This document shows, piece after piece, positions 31,164 through 41,100 of a stretch of DNA of 64,000 bases (positions are counted from its first letter, which is position 1; each line of letters opens with the position of its first letter). A program made the position numbers and the translations under genes. The notes below the pieces were generated by a model. The model made no database searches. It was given only the letters and a program-made list of their open reading frames with translations, and was not told the DNA's origin. Source of the DNA: Gammaproteobacteria bacterium 39-13 (GTDB taxonomy: Bacteria > Pseudomonadota > Gammaproteobacteria > Berkiellales > Berkiellaceae); assembly GCA_001898235.1 (NCBI GenBank), contig MKTN01000037.1:1-64000 (forward strand). Reading direction: 5' to 3'.

Positions 31164-31190
31164 TGCGCGCCAAACAGGCGCGCATCTTTT
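31164..31190 (+). terminator. gyrB terminator
   Basis: TGCGCGCC, loop AAACA, GGCGCGCA, then TCTTTT: a perfect 8-bp GC-rich stem with T-run 11 bases after the gyrB stop. Confidence 0.88.
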
Positions 31191-31334
31191 CCATTCTTTA
31201 AAAACCTGTGTATTTGTATAGCAGAATACTTAACCTTCTCTAGCCACCAGCAAATATAGTGATTATCCCCAGTTTACTTCATTCATAAAGTAAAATATGC
31301 TAGGTTATTAGTTATTTGAATTGCTCGGTGATGT

Positions 31335-32147
31335 ATGCCTGAACCAGAAAAATTATTTATAAATTTGATTTTTAAGGGGCAATTTGTTGAAGCAATTGAC
31401 TTTTTAAAGGTAAACAAACAGGGCTTGAAATTAAATAGCCAATTTAGCATTCCTGGAAAAAATCTTCGAGGCATTACGCCTTTGCTTGCTGCCTGTAGTT
31501 TAGGTGGATTTAATTTGGTTGCTGCAATATTGGAATCAGATCCCAGTTGTCTAGAAAAAAATGATCTGTCTGGAAAAACAGCTTTACATCATGCTGCCGC
31601 AGGCTCATTTGGAGAAATTGAGAGTCGGGAAGATATTATTGTGCTTTTGGTCAATTTAAAAAGAGAATTGCTGACGGAAAAAGATAATTTTGGCAATACG
31701 CCTTTACACCTTGCTGCGCTAGAAGGAAAACCCGAAATAGCGCGATTTTTGCTAAACTTTGATCAAAATTTAGCTTTTCTGCAAAACAATGAAAAAAAGA
31801 TCCCTATCAACGTCGCGAAAGAAGAGAGCCCTGTAAATAAACAAATGTTGTTAAGTCTCAGCGAGAAGGGGCCAGCAATAAGGCTCACAGGTGATGCACA
31901 AAATTTGGATAAAACAAAACGAATACCTTCATTAGTTTTTCTCTGCTTACAAAAAATTGTTAATGATCCTTCCTTAAGAAAAGAAACCAAAGCTGTTTTG
32001 CCTTCGACCTTAGATGATGATGTCGAGCTGTATACATCAAGTCTGACCAAATATCTTTCTAAAATGACAGCAAATAATAGCCTAAAAAGAGAGTTAGACT
32101 CAGACGCTAAAGAAACCCCGAGTTCAAGTAGCCATGGAATGAAATAA
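31335..32147 (+). CDS. Small ankyrin-repeat protein, cassette 1
   Basis: 270 residues with about four ankyrin repeats (~40-165): GITPLLAACSLGGFNLV, KTALHHAAAGSF, NTPLHLAALEGKPEIARFLL. A conserved tail module follows (PSLVFLCLQKIVNDPSLRKE ... LYTSSLTKYLSKM, ~195-250) that also ends the protein at 37322-38074, showing the two are paralogs. The C-terminus is short, polar and serine-rich. It converges on a giant patatin-ankyrin gene with a 17-base gap, the same arrangement as in cassette 2. A protein-binding role is likely; secretion as an effector, or regulation or chaperoning of its neighbour, are both possible (inference). Confidence 0.8.
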   Translation: MPEPEKLFINLIFKGQFVEAIDFLKVNKQGLKLNSQFSIPGKNLRGITPLLAACSLGGFNLVAAILESDPSCLEKNDLSGKTALHHAAAGSFGEIESREDIIVLLVNLKRELLTEKDNFGNTPLHLAALEGKPEIARFLLNFDQNLAFLQNNEKKIPINVAKEESPVNKQMLLSLSEKGPAIRLTGDAQNLDKTKRIPSLVFLCLQKIVNDPSLRKETKAVLPSTLDDDVELYTSSLTKYLSKMTANNSLKRELDSDAKETPSSSSHGMK

Positions 32148-32164
32148 CAAAAATCCTCATCTAT

Positions 32165-35100
32165 TTAGGAAAATTTTGATCCTTTGGGTGATTTCATCTT
32201 TGGATCTTGCGCTTTTTCTTGTTGTGATTGTAAAGGCTCTGGAGGCACAAGTTCATCTTTCTTTGAATTATAATAATTAGATAGGCTCGGCTTTCTTTCT
32301 GCCAGTTCTTGTGTTTCACCTTTTTCAGTCACTTTGTTTTCTACATCATTAAGAGCATTTTCCTTGTCTATCGCTTTTTGGGCTTTTATCGCAATAGAAG
32401 GATCCCATAAATTTGCAGCAAGGTATTTGGCTAATTCTGGATGTGTTTTATATGCCCATTCTAAATCAGTATACCCATTAGCTCGTTTGGTTTTTAAATC
32501 AAAAAAAGTATCAAAATACCAAGTTGTTGCACTGGAATATCCTTTTCCCTTTTTCAGAAGAATTTCTAGAATTTCCTTTGCTTGAGGATTTTTTAATAGA
32601 TAATAAAGACAAGAATGTTCATTTTTATCAATGATGCCAGTTTGAGAGTGTAGAGATGATTTTACATCAACTATTTTGACTGCTGCTGTGCCTGTGTACA
32701 AAGCATTAAAAAAAGCGGTAGCGATGCGTTCAGGGGTACCGTTAGACATCGCGAGATGATGAAATAAATTTTTTCCTGTAGCGTCAGTTCCTTTGCCTGT
32801 TTCGATGGTGCGAAATCCACTGAGAAATCCTCCCCAGGGTTTACTTTGAATGAGAGAAGTAATTGCCTCATAGGCACCGCATTGGGCCGCAGCAGTTAAG
32901 GCATTTGGATTGTTGAGCGGGCCTGCGTGATTAACAGAAGCGTCAAATCCTCTAAGCACTCTTAGCAATGAGATATTGTTGGCAATTGCGGCACAATAAA
33001 GGGGTGATTGTTGATCATGCTTCGCATAGAGTACATCTAACATTTCGGCATAGAGTTCTTCATTCTCGCTTTTTTGGATGGAGCGGCAAAGTACCTCAAT
33101 GACATCTGCACATGTTTCTTGAATAAGTGGATCAGTGCATTGAGCGCTTTCAAATATAAAATCTTGGCTAGGCGTCTTGTCAGGGTAAAGAATGTTTGAT
33201 GAGCCTAAGATAAGCAAACATTGTTCCGGTGTTAACTTTTTGATAATTATCTGCAGTGTTTTTTTATCGCCTGAGGTAATGCTTTCGTGTAGTTTTTCTC
33301 TGTACATTCGCATAAAAATGACAGAAGATTGATACTGTTTGGATTTTTCTTTGACATAGGACGCCATTTCCTTTGCATTTTTAGGTTTTTTCTCCAAATG
33401 AATCATTGCGCACTCATTTCTAAGTTGCGCCATTTCAATGTCATCTTGTTGGGGAAGCGCTTTGGTCGAAGCGCTGATATGCTCACCTAATTTTTCCTCA
33501 TCTTGTAGCACAGGGGAATGATATGCCGCTAGTTCTTGACAGGACACATGGTCGTTATTTTTAGTGTGAGGTGAGATGATTTTTTCAAGCAATAATGGAT
33601 GGCTTCTTAGCGCGATCAAAGTAGCTTTATTTGCTTGTTGAATAATATAGTGACCGATGGTGTCACCGTTTTCACCAAATTTCATTGAGCTAATAGCAAA
33701 ATCTTGTTCATTTTCAATGGCGGTGACAAGATATTCTAATAATTTAATACTGTTTTGTCCGTCTGTATTTATTTTATCAATAGCGTAATGTAAGGCATTT
33801 TTTCCGTGAATATCAGTTATCAATGGATCGACATTGGCAGCGATTAAAACCTCCATTAATTCAAACGCATTATCATTTTCAAAAGCGTATTTGTAAAGAG
33901 AACCATAATCAGAATGATTGATAGTATTAAAAAGTGAAAAGGGTGGTTGTCGCCCTTGTTGATAAAACATTTCCCAAAGTTCAGAAAGTGTACCCAGCAT
34001 ACCCTGTAATAGTGCTTTATCTCCTGCGTGTGTCGCAAGGCAAAGCAACTCTCCATGTGAATTGAGCATGAGGCTAAATAACCCACTCAGCTGTCCTTGG
34101 AAAAGGCGTAAGGCTTTTTGATGATCTTCCGGTCGATTACTTAAAATGAGTTGCTTGAGTCTTTGTATTGTCGCTTCTTCGCTGATGAATTCATCTAGAT
34201 GAACACGTGCATTTGCTCTTGCTTCCATGTCAGTTTTATTTTTTAATACAACGGCGGTATGCGCCTCTTCTAGCGTGCGTTGTAGAATTTCCTGAGGTAC
34301 TTTTAATTGTGGGCACTTTTTTATAGCTTGCTGGATCATATAAGAATGAAATTTTATTCTTTGATTGGTTTCTGGCGTGCGAAACTCTACAAAAGGATGA
34401 TTTCTTTTTGAAAGCGATTCTTCTAGCAAAGCCGAGAAGTGTGAAAAGAAAAAATGGTATAGATAATCTTCTTGTTCCTTGGGATCAGCAGGGATCTTTA
34501 TTTTAAAATGGCTTTTTTCTTGATAAAGCAAAGAAGGATTTTGAAATTTTTTGCACCATTGCATCCAAGCATTGTACCCGCTTAATTCTATTTTTCTTTG
34601 TTTTTCACTGCTTAATGCAAATTCTAGCGTGCCAACTTCCTCGGTGTATATTTGTACGGTTTGTTGATTGTAAACTTTATATTTCTCTTCTATTTCCTCT
34701 TTTACTGCATTACCAACTTTATGAGTCCATATGGCAGAAAAAATATTGAGATGACTCCATTTTTTTGCTTCTTGAGCATCTACGGGTACATCCTTTTTTT
34801 GAGGCTTATCTACAATTGAGCGCTTTTGTCTCAGCTTAGTTAAACGTTCAGTAAAAGGGGTAATTTCGGGATCTAGTTCTTGTAAGCTACAGAGCGTAAA
34901 GCCGACAGTGCAGGGATTGCGAGCAATTTTGGTCTTTGTGCTACCAAAGGTGGTTTCAAGACGTTTATAATTTTTATCTTCGTACTTCTTTTGATTAAAA
35001 GCTTCAATAGGAAAATTACAAGCAATACCGCCATCGGCAACGATCCCCACCGTTTCAAGTTCACCACTAGGAAGTTTTTCTCTTATCTCCCAAGGGGCAA

Positions 35101-36211
35101 AGGCACCTGGAAATGCCATAGAGGATCTTAAAGCATCAATCACAAGAAGATTGGGTGTGTCCTCAGCAGAAAACGTGACTTCTTGGTTTTTACCAAATTT
35201 ACCATTGTACGAAAATCCTTTAAAAATAATTTCCTTTAGCGTGGGATTTTCTGCACATTTTTGTTTAAACTCGGCAAAAGTAATGTGCGGATCACCCGCA
35301 ACATGTTCAAGCAAGCATTGTGCCCAATTAAAAAAGTTAAGTCCTTTGTGAACATATCCCTGAGAGATTAATTTGGAAAATTTTACTGGCGCCGTGCCTC
35401 CTAGCCCAATGCCCAAGGGTGAACTAACAACATCTTGAAAATCTGCGAAGCTTATCTTGTCGGAGAGCTTTTCTATTTGATCCGCGCTTAATCCCATGGC
35501 AATCATAAAGGCATTAATGGCACCAGCAGAAGCGCCTGCCACACCTTTTAATCTTTCTAAATCTCCTGTCATTTCCATGCCTTTTATAGCGCCTATATAG
35601 GCGGCGCCTTTTGCTCCGCCTCCTTGTGCTGCGCCATAAATTGGGTTGGGCACAGGAACTTGATCGCTTCCTTTCATAAGAGATAATGGAAAGATTTCCT
35701 TCAGTAGCATCATAACGCTTTTTTGACTTGGTTGTTCAAAAGCATAAATGATCCGATCAAGTCCAGATGTTTCTTCAATCAAAAAATCTTCGCTCACATC
35801 GGTGATAGCGATCTTTTGTTGTAGTGGCGAGATGCTGGTTTTCTCTATGGTAAAATGGGTATTAAGCAAACGCGTGATTTTATCATTACCTTTTGCTAAC
35901 TCCCAAAGAGTAGGATTGACTAAAGGGGCTAAGTTAAATTTTGAAGGGGAGCTTTTATAGGCGCTGATTAATGTAATTAACAATTTGTCCCAACCATTTT
36001 GACAGATTAGCGATAATATATCGCTATTTTTTTCTGTGGGCATGGATGGGCTAAATTCTATATATTCGTCTGGAGGTAGGGTTTCTAAGCGCGTCGTCAA
36101 AAGCTCTATAATTTTCGCTTCTTGAATTTCGCTTTTTTCACTTTCTTTTAAGATAAGCGCAATTTTTTGTGAGAGCTCCGTGCTGATAGATTGATTCAAG
36201 CTGCTTAGCAT
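32165..36211 (-). CDS. Patatin-like phospholipase with C-terminal ankyrin repeats, cassette 1
   Basis: 1348 residues. A patatin domain at ~190-420 has the oxyanion loop GGGAKG (197-202), nucleophile S228 in GASAG and the dyad aspartate D393 in VADGG, so it should be an active lipid acyl hydrolase like ExoU and VipD. Residues ~700-1290 contain divergent ankyrin repeats (KNALHYAIDKI, QSPLYCAAIANNISLLRVL, NALTAAAQCGAYEAI). The tail is charged and proline-rich. No signal peptide, consistent with type III/IV secretion. It is a paralog of 38137-42213 along its whole length. Such phospholipases often need a host cofactor such as ubiquitin (known for ExoU). Substrate and delivery are inferred. Confidence 0.9.
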   Translation of the reverse strand: MLSSLNQSISTELSQKIALILKESEKSEIQEAKIIELLTTRLETLPPDEYIEFSPSMPTEKNSDILSLICQNGWDKLLITLISAYKSSPSKFNLAPLVNPTLWELAKGNDKITRLLNTHFTIEKTSISPLQQKIAITDVSEDFLIEETSGLDRIIYAFEQPSQKSVMMLLKEIFPLSLMKGSDQVPVPNPIYGAAQGGGAKGAAYIGAIKGMEMTGDLERLKGVAGASAGAINAFMIAMGLSADQIEKLSDKISFADFQDVVSSPLGIGLGGTAPVKFSKLISQGYVHKGLNFFNWAQCLLEHVAGDPHITFAEFKQKCAENPTLKEIIFKGFSYNGKFGKNQEVTFSAEDTPNLLVIDALRSSMAFPGAFAPWEIREKLPSGELETVGIVADGGIACNFPIEAFNQKKYEDKNYKRLETTFGSTKTKIARNPCTVGFTLCSLQELDPEITPFTERLTKLRQKRSIVDKPQKKDVPVDAQEAKKWSHLNIFSAIWTHKVGNAVKEEIEEKYKVYNQQTVQIYTEEVGTLEFALSSEKQRKIELSGYNAWMQWCKKFQNPSLLYQEKSHFKIKIPADPKEQEDYLYHFFFSHFSALLEESLSKRNHPFVEFRTPETNQRIKFHSYMIQQAIKKCPQLKVPQEILQRTLEEAHTAVVLKNKTDMEARANARVHLDEFISEEATIQRLKQLILSNRPEDHQKALRLFQGQLSGLFSLMLNSHGELLCLATHAGDKALLQGMLGTLSELWEMFYQQGRQPPFSLFNTINHSDYGSLYKYAFENDNAFELMEVLIAANVDPLITDIHGKNALHYAIDKINTDGQNSIKLLEYLVTAIENEQDFAISSMKFGENGDTIGHYIIQQANKATLIALRSHPLLLEKIISPHTKNNDHVSCQELAAYHSPVLQDEEKLGEHISASTKALPQQDDIEMAQLRNECAMIHLEKKPKNAKEMASYVKEKSKQYQSSVIFMRMYREKLHESITSGDKKTLQIIIKKLTPEQCLLILGSSNILYPDKTPSQDFIFESAQCTDPLIQETCADVIEVLCRSIQKSENEELYAEMLDVLYAKHDQQSPLYCAAIANNISLLRVLRGFDASVNHAGPLNNPNALTAAAQCGAYEAITSLIQSKPWGGFLSGFRTIETGKGTDATGKNLFHHLAMSNGTPERIATAFFNALYTGTAAVKIVDVKSSLHSQTGIIDKNEHSCLYYLLKNPQAKEILEILLKKGKGYSSATTWYFDTFFDLKTKRANGYTDLEWAYKTHPELAKYLAANLWDPSIAIKAQKAIDKENALNDVENKVTEKGETQELAERKPSLSNYYNSKKDELVPPEPLQSQQEKAQDPKMKSPKGSKFS

Positions 36212-36327
36212 ACATTGCTCATTTTTGAGAAAACTTAAAACTTAGACTCTCTGAATATGAAAGAGTTTCAAGCTAGAATAGGTGAGCATGCACTACTGCA
36301 TAAGGTAAGGGCCGGACTAATAAAAGA

Positions 36328-37146
36328 TTACTGCGGCTTTGCCTTTTTAATGGAGGATCCCTCTATGTCGCTTTCAAGAGCATGCTGAGGAAGTGTCTTC
36401 ATTGTTTTTTCTATCCACTCTTGTGTTTTATGCTGAATTTCTTCAGCTGTGAACAGTGTAGGATCAATCGTAGGGCCAATGATGAGTCGAATGGTGCCAG
36501 GTCTTTTCACAAACGCATTTTTGGGCCAAAAGACCCCTGCGTTATGTGCAATGGGTACTACTTTATACCCCGTTTCCTTAGCTAGAACGGCTCCAGAGCG
36601 AGAGTATTTGCCTCGATGGCCTACGGCTATCCGTGAGCCTTCTGGAAAGATAATGACCCACCTCCCTTGTTGAAGCCGTTGTTTTCCTTGCTCTAACAGC
36701 TGTTTTACGGAGCTTGATTTGTTCCTATCAATAGCAATAGGCTCAAGCATGCTTAGGCCCCAACCAAAAAAGGGGATCTGCAACAATTGCTTTTTGAGAA
36801 CCCAGGTTTGTGGAGGGAGTAGGGTTTGCAAAAAGAGCGTTTCCCACGCTGATTGGTGCTTGCATAAAATGATGGCATTTTGCTTGGGTAAATTTTCTAG
36901 GCCTTCGACATGATAATGAATGCCGCAAATGGTTTTTGCCCACCAAATCGTAAAATGCGACCACTGCGTAATAAAGTGATAACGCACGCGATACGGAAAA
37001 GGAAATAAAAGAAACCCTATTAAGGATATCAATATAGCGCTAAGAGCTTGCCCTATAAATAAAAGCAAAGAACGAACAGCTAGCATGGAGTGTTTTAGCA
37101 TATAAGGGCCTGCCATGGTGGATAAAGGGCATTTTAACCCTATCAT
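36328..37146 (-). CDS. plsC: 1-acyl-sn-glycerol-3-phosphate acyltransferase PlsC
   Basis: Lysophosphatidate acyltransferase making phosphatidic acid for membrane lipids. Acyltransferase motif I appears as H97-x4-E102 (KHQSAWETLF), the HX4E variant common in proteobacterial PlsC, and motif III as FPEGSR (~167). N-terminal membrane helices span ~22-50. The annotated start at 37146 may be too early; ATG at residue 16 (MLKHSML) is an alternative. In relatives plsC follows glyQ-glyS-gmhB; here it is cut off from gmhB by the second ankyrin/patatin cassette. Confidence 0.93.
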   Translation of the reverse strand: MIGLKCPLSTMAGPYMLKHSMLAVRSLLLFIGQALSAILISLIGFLLFPFPYRVRYHFITQWSHFTIWWAKTICGIHYHVEGLENLPKQNAIILCKHQSAWETLFLQTLLPPQTWVLKKQLLQIPFFGWGLSMLEPIAIDRNKSSSVKQLLEQGKQRLQQGRWVIIFPEGSRIAVGHRGKYSRSGAVLAKETGYKVVPIAHNAGVFWPKNAFVKRPGTIRLIIGPTIDPTLFTAEEIQHKTQEWIEKTMKTLPQHALESDIEGSSIKKAKPQ

Positions 37147-37181
37147 TTAAAAAACACACGAAACAAAGAAGGGGTGAGCAA

Positions 37182-37207
37182 AATATTTAGTTAATTAACT
37201 AAATATT
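37182..37207. promoter_or_regulatory. 26-bp perfect palindrome between plsC and ankyrin cassette 2
   Basis: AATATTTAGTTAA followed directly by its exact reverse complement, in the divergent region between plsC (start 37146) and the ankyrin gene (start 37322). A perfect, loop-less palindrome of this length suggests a binding site for a dimeric regulator controlling one or both genes. Confidence 0.5.
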
Positions 37208-37321
37208 GAGAGGTCATTAAATTTGAAAATTTAGTATATAGCGATAAAGTTTGTCTTTACAGAGGGGGCGATCTTAATTACTATAGCAAGTCAACAAACT
37301 ACTGATGGGCGGAAGATAGAG

Positions 37322-38074
37322 ATGACCGAATTGCAACGTCAATTAATGAAGCTGATTTTCAGCGGACAGCATAAAGAAGCCTCTGCGCTTTTAGTAACGC
37401 ATAAAGAAACCAAAGCGATAGATGTTAATTTCCACATTAATGTACCCGCAAAAAAACTTTCTTCAGTCACCCCCTTAATAGTTGCATGCATTTATGGCGC
37501 CTATGATTTGGTTTGGGATCTCATCGATAGTGGTGCGAAGCTTGATGCAGTAGATTTAAGTCAAAGAACCGCAATACACGCTGCGGCAGCAGCGACTCAA
37601 GGCGATCCCGCTCAAAGAGAACAAATCATTTCTTTGCTCGTGCATTTAGATAGAGCATTGCTGACAGAGAAGGATGCTTTTGGTGATACACCTTTACATA
37701 AAGCAGCACTTCAAGGGCTTCCTGCCATAGCCGGATGTTTGCTGGACTATGATGAAAAATTAGCCTATATCACCAATGAAAAAGGTGAGACGCCATTCAA
37801 GGTTGCCGAGCAAAGAGAGACAGGTGGTGAGGCAATGCGTGCTGTATTTACACAAAGAAATAAAAATACAATCCCTTCATTAACTTTCTTATGCCTGCAA
37901 AATATAGTGAAAAATAGTGAATTACGCAGCAAAGTAGAAGTTGAGCTGCCTGAAACATTGAAACAAGAAACCTATCTTTACACCCCTGGTCTTATAAAAT
38001 TTCTTTATAAAATGAAAGATCCAGTGAATACTGAAACAATTGAAGAAAAAATGCAAAAGCTTAAACTTTTGTAA
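37322..38074 (+). CDS. Small ankyrin-repeat protein, cassette 2
   Basis: 250 residues, paralogous to 31335-32147: the same opening (LMKLIFSGQHKEA against LINLIFKGQFVEA), ankyrin repeats at ~45-165 (VTPLIVACIYGAYDLV, RTAIHAAAAATQG, DTPLHKAALQGLPAIAG) and the same tail module (PSLTFLCLQNIVKNSELRSK ... LYTPGLIKFLYKM). It lacks the serine-rich extension of its paralog. It converges on the second patatin-ankyrin gene, with a terminator between. A 26-bp palindrome lies upstream and may be its operator. Confidence 0.8.
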   Translation: MTELQRQLMKLIFSGQHKEASALLVTHKETKAIDVNFHINVPAKKLSSVTPLIVACIYGAYDLVWDLIDSGAKLDAVDLSQRTAIHAAAAATQGDPAQREQIISLLVHLDRALLTEKDAFGDTPLHKAALQGLPAIAGCLLDYDEKLAYITNEKGETPFKVAEQRETGGEAMRAVFTQRNKNTIPSLTFLCLQNIVKNSELRSKVEVELPETLKQETYLYTPGLIKFLYKMKDPVNTETIEEKMQKLKLL

Positions 38075-38081
38075 ATTGGCA

Positions 38082-38126
38082 AAGGCTCTTGATAGATATT
38101 CATCTAAAAAGAGCCTTCAATTTTTA
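38082..38126 (+). terminator. Terminator after ankyrin cassette 2 gene
   Basis: AAGGCTCTT and AAGAGCCTT form a perfect 9-bp stem with an 18-base loop, followed by CAATTTTT. It lies between convergent genes. Confidence 0.7.
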
Positions 38127-38136
38127 ACAAAAACAA

Positions 38137-41100
38137 TCAGAATGGTTTTTGATCAGTACCTTTTTTGTTACTTTTATCCTTTTCGTCAATAGGTGCCGAG
38201 GTCGAGCCTTTCTCTTCATTTCTTTTACTAGAATAGCGAGGTGTCACAGGTTTCTTTGAAAGCGTTACTTCTTCCTCTTCAATGAAAGTGAACTCATCTT
38301 CAAGTGCAATTTCGCTCTCTTTATCGATCAATTTTTTAGCTTTCTCTGCTACATCTGGATAGTACATGTTTTTTGCGATAAATGCGGCTAACTCGGGATT
38401 GGATTTATAAGCCCATTCTAGATCCGTATAACCATCATTACGTTTTGTCGTAAAATCAAAATAAGTATCCAAGTACCAGCTATTTGCTGTAGTATACCCT
38501 TTCCCCTTTATTACAAGCCCTGCTAAAATTTCTTTTGCATTTGGATTTTGTAACAAATAGCGAAAGCATGAATGACCAGCATTATCAGTGATCCCGGTAT
38601 AACTTTGCAGATAACCTGCAATTGTTACAACACGAACCGTTCCAGAACCAGTGTAAAGCGCATTATAAAAGGCCTCCGCCACTTGTTTAGGATTACCAGT
38701 GCAAGAGGCAAGGTGATGAAATAGGCTTTTTCCGTTAATATCTAGTGCCTTACTTCTTTCAATTGTGCGGAAGGTGCTTGCAAAGCCCAAGTTTGGTTTG
38801 CTAGCGATAATTGCAGAAACCGCTTCACATGAACCTGCCTTTGCAGCAGCCGTTAGGGCGCTAGGGCAATCGAGAGGTCCTGCATGATTGACAGAAACGT
38901 CATAAGATCTCAACACTTGAATTAACGGAACATTGTTTGCTAAAGCCGCTAAATAAAGTGGGGATTGTTGTTCGTGCTTTGTTTGTAATAAATCAAGCAT
39001 TCCCTTATAAGCTTGCGGAAATTTCCTACCATTATCGTATATTTTTTTGCAGAGTAATTCTACAGCCTTTGCCGCTGTCGCTTGTTGAGTGGGATCATGA
39101 CTAATAGCACATTCAAAAATAAAGCTTAGTTTTTGCTCATTTTTAGGATGCAAGATATTCGTTGCGCCAAGCAAGAGAAGACATTGCTCGGCAGACATAG
39201 ATTTAATCATTCTTTCCAGATCTTTCTCATTATTCGATGTGATGGCATTTCGAAGTGCTTCCTTAAGCTTCAGTGCCTCTGTTTTAGCCTGTTGGTATCC
39301 AGGTGCATGCGTTGTAATATATTCTTTCCATTCTTCGCGACTTTGTGGTTTTTTAGCTTCATAAACCATCGCACATTCATTTCTTAAACGCATCATTTCT
39401 TCATTATCTTGGTCTTCTAAGGTTGAAGGACCAGAGGTTGATTCCAGCGAGTGAGGATCAGAAACGATAATAGATTCGAACATAGATTTAGGTGAGCTTT
39501 CGCCAAGCAACACTTGTGAATGATGAGCTGCAAGCTCTTGGCAGTTAACATCATCGTAGTTGGATGCATAAGGAGAGATAAGCTTTTTCAACAATTCTGG
39601 GTTGTTTTTTAGCCTTTTTAAGGCGTCTGCATTTGCATGTTTAATAATATAATGACCTAAAGTATCTCCATGAGGACCAAAGTTCATTGCGCTAAGAGAG
39701 ATATCTTGTGTGCTTTCAACTTTATTAATTAAAAACTCTAAGATCCCGGTATCTACTTTTCCTTGGTTGAGTTGATCAAGGGCATAGTGAAAGGCATTTT
39801 TTCCGTCTTTGTCTAATCTTAAAGGATCGACGCCTCCAGCAAGTAATACATCAACTACGTCACGATAATTTTCGCTTTCTAAGGCATATTTATATAACGA
39901 TTCGCGACTTGAGTCATTAATAACACCTTCCAAGGTGTAAGAGGGTTTTCTCCCTTGTTGATACATCATGTTCCAATTATCTCTTAAATGCGTCAGCATA
40001 CCATTTAATAATTCCGCGTTGCCTGATTGCGCAGCTGCAGCAAGAATTTTTCCACGAGAACGAGCGACTAAATCGATAGCATTGCTCATGCTGCCACAAA
40101 ACAATCGTAAGGCTTTTAGATGATCTGCTTTTTTGGTGCTCTTCATTAAGGAGAGTAATATTTTTGTTTTGCTAGCAGGATTGATAAATGTATCAAGATG
40201 TTTCTTGAGTTCTTGTTTATCTTTCTTTCGCTCTTGGTGTTGTTCAATAACTTGCTTATGCGCGATAGCAAGAAGTTCTTCGAACGGAAGGCCAAATTCC
40301 TTACATTTGCGTATGCCTTCTTGAATCATAAAAGAATGGAATTTCATTCTTTGATTAATTGAAATGTCACGAAATGCTGGATTAGGATGATGTCTTTTTG
40401 CCTCAGCTTCTTTGAGTAAACCCGCAAAATTTTCAATAAAAAGCTTCAGTAACGCTTCTTTTTCCTTTCCGCGCGGAATAATGAGTTCAGGCGCGCGTTC
40501 TTCTGGATAGATTAAAGAGGGATCTCTAAATTTTTCTTCCCATTTCAACCAAGCTTGATAGCCGCTTTCTGTGATGTTTTTTTGCTTTGTAGGCGAGAGA
40601 TTAAATTCAAGCGTTCCGACTTCTTCGGGATACACTTGTACGACTTGTCCCTTATAGACATCGTACTTCATTTCCATGTCTTCGTTTTTAATCATTTGTC
40701 CCAACGTTGCAACCCGTATGCCGTGAAACAAATCGCCGAGAGTCGCTTTTCTAGGTGTCATTGGCTCTTCGGTTGTTTTTTCACTAGATTGTGTTGTCGC
40801 TGTTTGTTTTGAACGCAGATCAATAATCCTGTCGGTAAAGGGTGTAATTTCAGGATCAAGCTTTTCTAAGCTGCAAAGACTCAATCCAACCGAGCAGGGA
40901 TTTCGCATGACAAGGATCCTGCTTCTTTTATGCGCAGTTTCTTGTAGTGGATAATTTTCATCTTGAAAGCGCTTTTTATTAAATTCATCGATGGGAAAAT
41001 TATTACCAATACCACCATCGGCAAAGGTGCCGATCACGGATATTTCTTTAGTTTTAGGATCTTTTTGTCTAACATCCCAAGGTTTGAAGGCCGTAGGAAA

